From contig ONYA01000013.1 of NCBI GenBank assembly GCA_900321965.1, positions 1-55,886 of the forward strand: 55,886 nucleotides of DNA. The letters are read 5' to 3'. Source of the DNA: an uncultured Prevotellaceae bacterium. GTDB taxonomy: Bacteria; Bacteroidota; Bacteroidia; Bacteroidales; Bacteroidaceae. Under the pieces are notes generated by a model. That model saw nothing but the letters and a program-made list of their open reading frames with translations, was not told the origin of the DNA and made no database searches. Below, in pieces: positions 51,172 to 55,886 of the stretch. The position numbers and the translations under genes were made by a program. How positions within the stretch are numbered: position 1 is the first letter of the stretch; every line of letters begins with the position of its first letter.

Positions 51172-52013
51172 CGTGTGGCTTTTATCATTCGTGGTTTGCC
51201 GAATTGGTCGTTCCTTATTTCGATGTCGTGATACGACATCGCACTGAGCAAGGCTGACAACTCGGTGGCGTAGAGAGGATTGATTTCAAAGAAGAGACTG
51301 CCGCCAGGTGTCAACGCGTGGCTGCCATACTGGGCAATAGCGCGGTAGAACAGCAGCGGGTCGTCATCTGGCACGAAGAGGGCCAGGTGTGGCTCGTGGT
51401 CGAGCACGTGGCGCTCCATCGTCGCCTGCTCCTTCTGACAGATGTAGGGCGGGTTGCTGACGATAACCTGATACCGGTTCTGGGGTGAAGCGGCAATGAG
51501 ACGAGGGTCAAGGATGTCCACCTGTTCGAACAACACATGGACCTGGGTACGCCGGGCGTTCTCGCGGGCGATGGCTAACGCCTCCTCGGAAATGTCCCAT
51601 GCCGTCACCTCAGCCTCAGGCAGTTCGGCAGCCAGGGTGCAGGCTATACAGCCGCTCCCCGTGCCTATATCGAGAATCCTCTCCTCTTTCTCTCCTCTCT
51701 CCTCTCTCCTCTCTCCTCTATTCCTCACCCACTGACATAGCTCATACGTCTCCGGACGTGGTATCAGTACCCCTGGTGCCACGCAGAACCGTCGCCCACC
51801 AAACTCTGCTTCGCCAATAACATACTGCACCGGCTCGCCGGCCAACAGTCGCTGCTGAATCTGTCGCAGTTCGCGTTCGTCAGGCATCTGTCCGCAGAGC
51901 ACCTCAGCCATCGTCAGACCAAAGTGCACCTCCAACACCATCCGGGCAACGGCCTGCGCTTCCCGTTCGTCATACACCGCCGTCAGCGGTCGCCATAATT
52001 CCTGATTTGTCAT
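51168..52013 (-). CDS. prmC: Peptide chain release factor N5-glutamine methyltransferase
   Basis: Methylates the GGQ glutamine of release factors RF1/RF2 using SAM. The 281-residue protein has an N-terminal helical domain, YVIGEAEFGGRRFCVAPGVLIPRPET, the SAM-binding ILDIGTGSGCIA and the catalytic SNPPYI. Between them a charged insert (GERREERGEKEER) is encoded by a CTCTCCT-type simple repeat at 51677-51722. The ATG at 52013 is chosen because it follows the promoter at 52024. Confidence 0.93.
   Translation of the reverse strand: MTNQELWRPLTAVYDEREAQAVARMVLEVHFGLTMAEVLCGQMPDERELRQIQQRLLAGEPVQYVIGEAEFGGRRFCVAPGVLIPRPETYELCQWVRNRGERREERGEKEERILDIGTGSGCIACTLAAELPEAEVTAWDISEEALAIARENARRTQVHVLFEQVDILDPRLIAASPQNRYQVIVSNPPYICQKEQATMERHVLDHEPHLALFVPDDDPLLFYRAIAQYGSHALTPGGSLFFEINPLYATELSALLSAMSYHDIEIRNDQFGKPRMIKATR
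51677..51722. repeat. CTCTCCT-type simple repeat inside prmC
   Basis: A polypyrimidine tract of CTCTCCT-like units on the plus strand. It is in frame in prmC and encodes alternating Glu/Arg residues in a surface loop. Confidence 0.75.
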
Positions 52014-52023
52014 AGTTTTGCTG

Positions 52024-52031
52024 CAAAGGTA
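52024..52031 (-). promoter_or_regulatory. prmC operon promoter -7 box (TACCTTTG)
   Basis: TACCTTTG followed by CAGCAAAAC on the minus strand, only about 11 bases before the prmC ATG. Confidence 0.62.
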
Positions 52032-52037
52032 ACAATA

Positions 52038-52065
52038 ATTTCTCATTTCTCATTTCTCATTTCTC
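52038..52065. repeat. 7-bp tandem repeat between prmC and argS promoters
   Basis: ATTTCTC occurs four times at an exact 7-bp spacing and runs into the upstream side of the argS promoter. Confidence 0.8.
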
Positions 52066-52075
52066 ATTTTTTTTG

Positions 52076-52083
52076 TAACTTTG
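52076..52083 (+). promoter_or_regulatory. argS promoter -7 box (TAACTTTG)
   Basis: TAACTTTG followed by CAGCC, 15 bases before the argS ATG; its -33 area is formed by a T-run just after the 7-bp repeat. Confidence 0.65.
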
Positions 52084-52097
52084 CAGCCAAAATCTGA

Positions 52098-53957
52098 ATG
52101 AATATGAATATCGAAGCATTGATAAGCAAGGCTGCCGGCGAGGCTGTGAAGACGCTCTACGGCATGGATGCAACCGAAAAGATGTTGCAGCTACAGAAGA
52201 CAAGGAGTGAGTTTGAGGGCAACCTGACGCTCGTGGTCTTCCCGTTTGTGAAGGCCGCCAAGAAGAGTCCGGAACAGACTGCTCAGGAGATTGGCGAGTA
52301 TCTGGTGCAGAACTGCACGGCCATCGACAAGTTCAACGTGGTGAAAGGCTTCCTGAACCTGAGTATCGGCGACGGCGCCTGGCTGGAACTGCTCAAGGCC
52401 ATTGACCAGGACGACCACTTCGGCACAAAAAGTGTGGACGAGGGTTCCCCCCTCGTCATGATCGAATATAGCTCGCCCAACACCAACAAGCCCCTCCACC
52501 TCGGCCACGTCCGCAACAACCTGCTCGGCTGGTCGTTAGCTCAGATCATGGAGGCCAACGGCAACCGCGTGGTGAAGACGAACATCGTCAACGACCGCGG
52601 CATCCACATCTGCAAGTCGATGCTGGCCTGGCAGAAATGGGGCAACGGCGAGACACCGGAGTCGAGCGGCAAGAAGGGCGACCACCTCATCGGCGACTAC
52701 TACGTGGCCTTCGACAAGCACTACCGTGAGGAGCAGGCACAGCTTCAGGCACAGCTCGTGGAGGCTGGTATGGCACCCGACGAGGCTGCCAAGCGGGCCA
52801 AGGACGAGGCTCCACTCATCAAGGAGGCTCACGAGATGCTGGTGAAGTGGGAACAGGGCGACCCCGAGGTGCGCGCCCTGTGGGAGAAGATGAACTCGTG
52901 GGTGTATGCCGGCTTCGACGAGACCTACAAGAAGATGGGCGTCTCGTTCGACAAGATATATTACGAATCACAGACCTATCTCAAGGGTAAGGCTAAGGTA
53001 GAGGAAGGACTCGCCAAGGGTCTCTTCGAGCGCCACGACGACGGCTCCGTATGGGCCGACCTCACCAACGAGGGCCTCGACCAGAAGCTGCTGCTGCGCT
53101 CCGACGGCACCTCCGTCTACATGACGCAGGACATCGGCACCGCAGAGATGCGCTTCCAGGACTACCCCATCGACAAGATGATCTACGTCGTGGGCAACGA
53201 ACAGAACTACCACTTCCAGGTGCTCTCTATCCTGCTCGACCGCCTCGGCTTCAAATGGGGCAAGGAGCTCACACACTTCTCTTACGGTATGGTAGAGCTG
53301 CCCAACGGCAAGATGAAGAGTCGCGAGGGAACGGTTGTCGATGCTGACGACCTGATGGCACTGATGGTTGAAGACGCCTACAAAACCTCGATGGAATTGG
53401 GCAAATTTGACGATATGACCGAAGAGGAGCGTCGCGAGATTGCCCGCATCGTCGGCATGGGCGCCCTGAAGTATTTCATACTGAAGGTCGACGCGCGTAA
53501 GAACATGCTCTTCAACCCCGAGGAGTCCATCGACTTCAACGGCAACACGGGACCATTCATCCAGTACACCTACGCCCGTATCCGCTCTATCCTGCGGAAA
53601 GCCCCCCTTTCGTCCCCCGAGGGGGACACGATTGCCTCTGCCCTTAAAACTATAGAAGCCCCCTCGGGGGCCGTAGGGGGGGCTTCCCTTTCTGACAAGG
53701 AGATTGAGCTCATTCAGAAGATGAACGAGTTCGGCGCCGCCGTGGAGCAGGCCGGCAAGGACTACAGTCCCTCGGGCATCGCCAACTACTGCTACGAGCT
53801 GACGAAGGTCTTCAACCAGTTCTACCACGACTACTCGATTCTCAACGAGCCCGACGCCGACAAGCGTGCCGTCCGCCTCATGCTGGCCAAGAACGTTGCC
53901 AAGATCATCAAGAGCGGTATGGCCCTCTTAGGCATCGAAGTTCCCGAGCGCATGTAA
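52098..53957 (+). CDS. argS: Arginyl-tRNA synthetase
   Basis: Charges tRNA-Arg. The 619-residue class I enzyme has the N-terminal Add-1 domain, SSPNTNKPLHLGHVRNNLLG with the HIGH equivalent HLGH, the MVELPNGKMKSREGTVV loop and the C-terminal DALR domain ending GIEVPERM. Residues of about 500-532 (APLSSPEGDTIASALKT and on to GAVGGAS) are a non-family insert, encoded by a pair of inverted GC-rich palindromes at 53596-53687. It has its own promoter and a clear terminator. Confidence 0.97.
   Translation: MNMNIEALISKAAGEAVKTLYGMDATEKMLQLQKTRSEFEGNLTLVVFPFVKAAKKSPEQTAQEIGEYLVQNCTAIDKFNVVKGFLNLSIGDGAWLELLKAIDQDDHFGTKSVDEGSPLVMIEYSSPNTNKPLHLGHVRNNLLGWSLAQIMEANGNRVVKTNIVNDRGIHICKSMLAWQKWGNGETPESSGKKGDHLIGDYYVAFDKHYREEQAQLQAQLVEAGMAPDEAAKRAKDEAPLIKEAHEMLVKWEQGDPEVRALWEKMNSWVYAGFDETYKKMGVSFDKIYYESQTYLKGKAKVEEGLAKGLFERHDDGSVWADLTNEGLDQKLLLRSDGTSVYMTQDIGTAEMRFQDYPIDKMIYVVGNEQNYHFQVLSILLDRLGFKWGKELTHFSYGMVELPNGKMKSREGTVVDADDLMALMVEDAYKTSMELGKFDDMTEEERREIARIVGMGALKYFILKVDARKNMLFNPEESIDFNGNTGPFIQYTYARIRSILRKAPLSSPEGDTIASALKTIEAPSGAVGGASLSDKEIELIQKMNEFGAAVEQAGKDYSPSGIANYCYELTKVFNQFYHDYSILNEPDADKRAVRLMLAKNVAKIIKSGMALLGIEVPERM
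53596..53687. repeat. Composite GC-rich inverted repeat inserted in argS
   Basis: Arm A (53596-53627) and arm B (53655-53687) are inverted near-copies; each contains its own CCCCCGAGGGGG-type palindrome. The unit is about 92 bp, in frame, and encodes roughly 31 extra residues. Confidence 0.75.
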
Positions 53958-53976
53958 TTTTGATTCATACAAATAC

Positions 53977-54013
53977 AAAAAGAGGGTGTGTCAGCGTGAC
54001 ACATCCTCTTTTT
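53977..54013. terminator. argS terminator
   Basis: Arms AAAAAGAGGGTGTGTCA (53977-53993) and TGACACATCCTCTTTTT (53997-54013) form a 17-bp stem with one wobble and a GCG loop, ending in a T-run. Confidence 0.9.
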
Positions 54014-54066
54014 ATATAGGAAGGACTCACGAGAACGCACTTTTATCCAAAAAGTGACAACCTTTT

Positions 54067-54138
54067 TCAGTTGAGGTCACTCCGATAGAGCAGATTTAAC
54101 TCTTCTAACTCTTGTTTTCTTCCAATGACAACACTCAT
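54067..54138 (-). pseudogene. N-terminal remnant of an AAA+ ATPase (archaeal-type ATPase family)
   Basis: A 23-residue frame (MSVVIGRKQELEELNLLYRSDLN, then stop) matches the highly conserved start of Bacteroidetes ATP-binding proteins of the ATPase_2/DUF234 type, which normally continue into a YGRRRxGKT Walker A. That part is missing and unrelated sequence follows, so only the first 23 codons and the promoter survive. Confidence 0.65.
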
Positions 54139-54156
54139 AATCGCCTAATTTTGCCG

Positions 54157-54164
54157 CAAAGATA
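54157..54164 (-). promoter_or_regulatory. Orphan promoter -7 box (TATCTTTG) of the ATPase remnant
   Basis: TATCTTTG followed by CGGCA on the minus strand, 19 bases before the remnant's ATG. Transcription from it would now run toward the argS terminator. Confidence 0.6.
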
Positions 54165-54518
54165 GCAAAAATGCCGCAATCGGCAGAATAAATAATAACA
54201 TATTCTGCCGAATTGACCTTTTTAACACTAAACATAGAGATGATTACTCAATTATACAAATTTGCGTAACGCCTTTTTGTATAATAATTCAATGATTGTA
54301 TCAACCTCGACGAAAAGGACAGAAAAGGACTTGCACGGATAGCCTTTTCATTCTAATTTTGTGGCCATAAGTAAAAAAATCGGCTCACAATGTTGCAACT
54401 TTCAAAATTAATGCTTATCTTTGCCCCGTCGCTGAGAGAAAACGGCGACGTACATCGAGGAGAGCTATTATGCTTTTTCAAGTAGGCTTCTCTTTGCAAA
54501 CGATAAAACATTTTAATT
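54165..54518. other. AT-rich intergenic region before the DUF3791/DUF3990 cassette
   Basis: No gene seen in these 354 bases. There is a short inverted repeat TCGGCAGAATA...TATTCTGCCGA at 54180-54221, a promoter box TATCTTTG at 54417-54424 and a leader hairpin (CGTCGC/GCGACG, 54427-54450). Confidence 0.55.
54417..54424 (+). promoter_or_regulatory. Promoter -7 box (TATCTTTG) of the DUF3791/DUF3990 cassette
   Basis: TATCTTTG, about 95 bases before the first ATG. Transcription would begin beside the 6-bp hairpin at 54427-54450, giving a structured leader of about 90 nt. Confidence 0.6.
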
Positions 54519-54746
54519 ATGTCGAAAGAACAGTCTAACATCGTCGAATATCTGGTATGTGTCATCGGAGCCTTTGCTAAACAGTTCTCGATGACAAATG
54601 CCAAGGCCTACCAGTATTTACTCCAATACAAGGGGTTAGACTTTCTGACTAAGCACTATGGCGTAGAACATACACAGTCGATAGAAGATGCGGTTGAGGA
54701 TATAACAATCGTATGTAATCGTCATGGAGGGGCGTTGGTCTTATGA
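54519..54746 (+). CDS. DUF3791-type small protein
   Basis: A 75-residue protein with the DUF3791 pattern: a helical N-terminus (EYLVCVIGAFAKQFSM), then YLLQYKGLDFLTKHYGVEHT, and EDAVEDITIVCNRHGG at the end. DUF3791 genes usually sit beside DUF3990 genes. It overlaps the next gene by 4 bases (ATGA). By analogy to toxin-antitoxin pairs it may be the antitoxin, but this is inferred from context only. Confidence 0.82.
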   Translation: MSKEQSNIVEYLVCVIGAFAKQFSMTNAKAYQYLLQYKGLDFLTKHYGVEHTQSIEDAVEDITIVCNRHGGALVL

Positions 54747-55234
54747 AACTATATCATGGGTCAAATGTCAGTATTGAGGCCATCGATTTGAAACGAGGTC
54801 GCAAAGGAAAGGACTTCGGCCAGGGATTCTATTTAAGTGCAGACCGCAACCAAGCACAAATGATGGCAGAGCGAACCGTAGACAGAGAAGAGGCCGGTAA
54901 AGCTACACTGACGACATATGAGTTTGACGAAAACATTCTTAAGAATCCTACCACGATGAAAGTCAAGGTGTTTGAAGGTTATTCGAAAGAATGGGCAGAG
55001 TTTATTATGATGAACAGGAAGAACAAGACTGATCAACAAGCCCACGACTATGATATCGTATATGGACCAATAGCCGACGACAAGGTCGGCCTGCAAATCA
55101 GCCGCTACCAATTGCAATATATCCAAATGGACGAGTTGATTAGGCAATTGTCTTTTATTCGTCCTACTTTTCAGTTTTTCTTTGGAACAAAGCAGGCTAT
55201 CAGATTACTTAACAAAATTGAAAACGATGAATAA
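54743..55234 (+). CDS. DUF3990-type protein, predicted ADP-ribosyltransferase-like fold
   Basis: A 163-residue protein. KLYHGSNVSIEAI (His5) and KGKDFGQGFYLSADRNQAQ (Tyr30) match the start of the ADP-ribosyltransferase-like fold of DUF3990 and PARP-related toxins; DYDIVYGPIADDKV is the next conserved strand. The likely role is modification of a target with ADP-ribose from NAD, as toxin of a toxin-antitoxin or phage-defence pair; no catalytic Glu was assigned. It is translationally coupled to the genes on both sides. Confidence 0.8.
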   Translation: MKLYHGSNVSIEAIDLKRGRKGKDFGQGFYLSADRNQAQMMAERTVDREEAGKATLTTYEFDENILKNPTTMKVKVFEGYSKEWAEFIMMNRKNKTDQQAHDYDIVYGPIADDKVGLQISRYQLQYIQMDELIRQLSFIRPTFQFFFGTKQAIRLLNKIENDE

Positions 55235-55454
55235 ACAGGAAGAACAAGATATACAATTTCAAATTGAATGTTTGACGAACGAGTTGATAATCATGCTAAT
55301 GGATGATTATGGACTATCTATGGAACATGCCTTAGATACTGTATATGGTTCGAATACCTATAAAAAAATTGAAAGACCCAGTACCGGCTTATATTATCAA
55401 GGAGCTGTCTATGCAATGGACATGCTTAAAGAAGAGTTGAGCTCACAACGGTGA
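55227..55454 (+). CDS. Small acidic protein, third gene of the DUF3791/DUF3990 cassette
   Basis: A 75-residue protein, starting MNKQEEQDIQFQIECLTNELI, all-helical in appearance, with MDDYGLSMEHALDTVYGSNTY and a C-terminal YYQGAVYAMDMLKEEL. It has exactly the length of the first gene and may be a distant relative, but I cannot confirm it. The ATG at 55227 overlaps the DUF3990 stop by 8 bases, so translation is coupled; the upstream Met at 55182 lies inside the DUF3990 gene. Confidence 0.72.
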   Translation: MNKQEEQDIQFQIECLTNELIIMLMDDYGLSMEHALDTVYGSNTYKKIERPSTGLYYQGAVYAMDMLKEELSSQR

Positions 55455-55886
55455 CAGTCCTCGACTCCTGTTATCATTTTAATCAGTCCACTTATTTTCC
55501 AAACCGCCAAATTATTTAGTGTTTTTGTGGCCGTTCGCTTGGTAACTATGTGGCATTTCACTTGGCAAATTTGTGGCATTTTTGCTTTTTGTGGCAGTTT
55601 GCATTCTCTGTCTGGACAGTCCCCGTTGTGACAAGGATGGTGTTCTTTTCTGTAACTAACGTAAGGAATATATGGAAAATATTCGTATGCGTATAATGAA
55701 AGCCTTCAGAAGAGTTAACACTGCAAGTTTTGATAGATATTTAGAAATACATCTAGTAGTCTGTAAAGTCTAAAAGTTGACTAAAGTTCTCTATTATGCG
55801 CGTCAATCAGGCTCCATGTCTTGAGCAAAACAGAATTGGCTTAACCTGTTGATTATCAGTCAAATAACTTGCATATGTCAGATATT
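55455..55886. other. Gene-poor end of the window
   Basis: No supported gene in the last 432 bases. It contains a spaced TGTGGC repeat (55525-55594). A 33-residue reading frame (55672-55773) was not accepted. GATTATCAGT near 55851 resembles the GATTATCA segment of the intergenic elements but stands alone. Confidence 0.5.
55525..55594 (+). repeat. Spaced direct repeats TGTGGC(A/C)
   Basis: Copies start at 55525, 55548, 55571 and 55589 (steps 23, 23 and 18), most followed by ATTT or AGTTT and preceded by T-rich bases. Confidence 0.55.

Noticed and set aside
55672-55773. 33-residue reading frame near the window end
   Set aside because: No promoter box at a suitable distance, no recognisable protein features, and a length expected by chance in AT-rich DNA.

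Overview
The window is chromosomal DNA of a Bacteroidales bacterium, most likely Prevotella or a close relative. The signs are the Bacteroidetes sigma-factor promoter (-7 box TAnnTTTG) in front of most transcription units, near absence of Shine-Dalgarno sequences, a fused SecDF, an LruC-domain lipoprotein, RhuM-family proteins, a succinyl-CoA:acetate-type CoA-transferase and the operon order rplM-rpsI-rpsB-tsf. No identification was possible beyond what the sequence shows.

Layout. 1-17 kb is mostly housekeeping: trpS with a Fur-family regulator, an LruC lipoprotein, a CoA-transferase, a polytopic membrane protein, HU, a rhomboid protease with a membrane-anchored EEP-fold hydrolase, secDF, an RluA-type pseudouridine synthase, and the ribosomal operon rplM-rpsI-rpsB-tsf with a long 5' leader. 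17.1-27.2 kb is one compact minus-strand operon of nine genes from a single promoter: DegT aminotransferase, class I aminotransferase, ATP-grasp ligase, GNAT acetyltransferase, LicD phosphotransferase, a three-domain PEP mutase/nucleotidyltransferase fusion, phosphonopyruvate decarboxylase, phosphonoacetaldehyde reductase and a glycosyltransferase. It should make a C-P bonded (phosphonate) group, activate it as a nucleotide and attach it to a glycan or lipid. This is the strongest candidate for an undescribed system. 27.8-32.6 kb is a small surface-glycan region: acyltransferase, small unknown protein, glycosyltransferase, flippase and a decayed second acyltransferase. 32.6-37 kb holds metG, a HAD hydrolase and a secreted alkaline-phosphatase-superfamily enzyme. 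37.5-41.4 kb is accessory: two RhuM paralogues flank an AT-rich leucine-rich-repeat gene, and a displaced second copy of the 3' end of comM marks an insertion beside comM. 41.4-54 kb returns to housekeeping (comM, a TlpA-like and a TPR/OmpA-like envelope protein, tRNA-Leu, a lipoprotein, argH, pyrE, a ComF-like protein, recX, prmC, argS). 54-55.5 kb is accessory again: an AAA+ ATPase remnant and a three-gene DUF3791/DUF3990 cassette resembling a toxin-antitoxin module.

Repeats are unusually informative. Three intergenic loci (about 3.6-4.05, 27.4-27.77 and 37.16-37.53 kb) carry the same modular element: a perfectly alternating purine-pyrimidine tract, a variable middle, three to four units of an exact 21-bp repeat and a GGTGTCACC-containing module, in the same order. 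GC-rich palindromes are inserted in frame in argS, metG and comM. Short-period tandem repeats (7, 8, 11 and 14 bp) sit beside several promoters and have entered the coding sequence of a lipoprotein signal peptide and of prmC.
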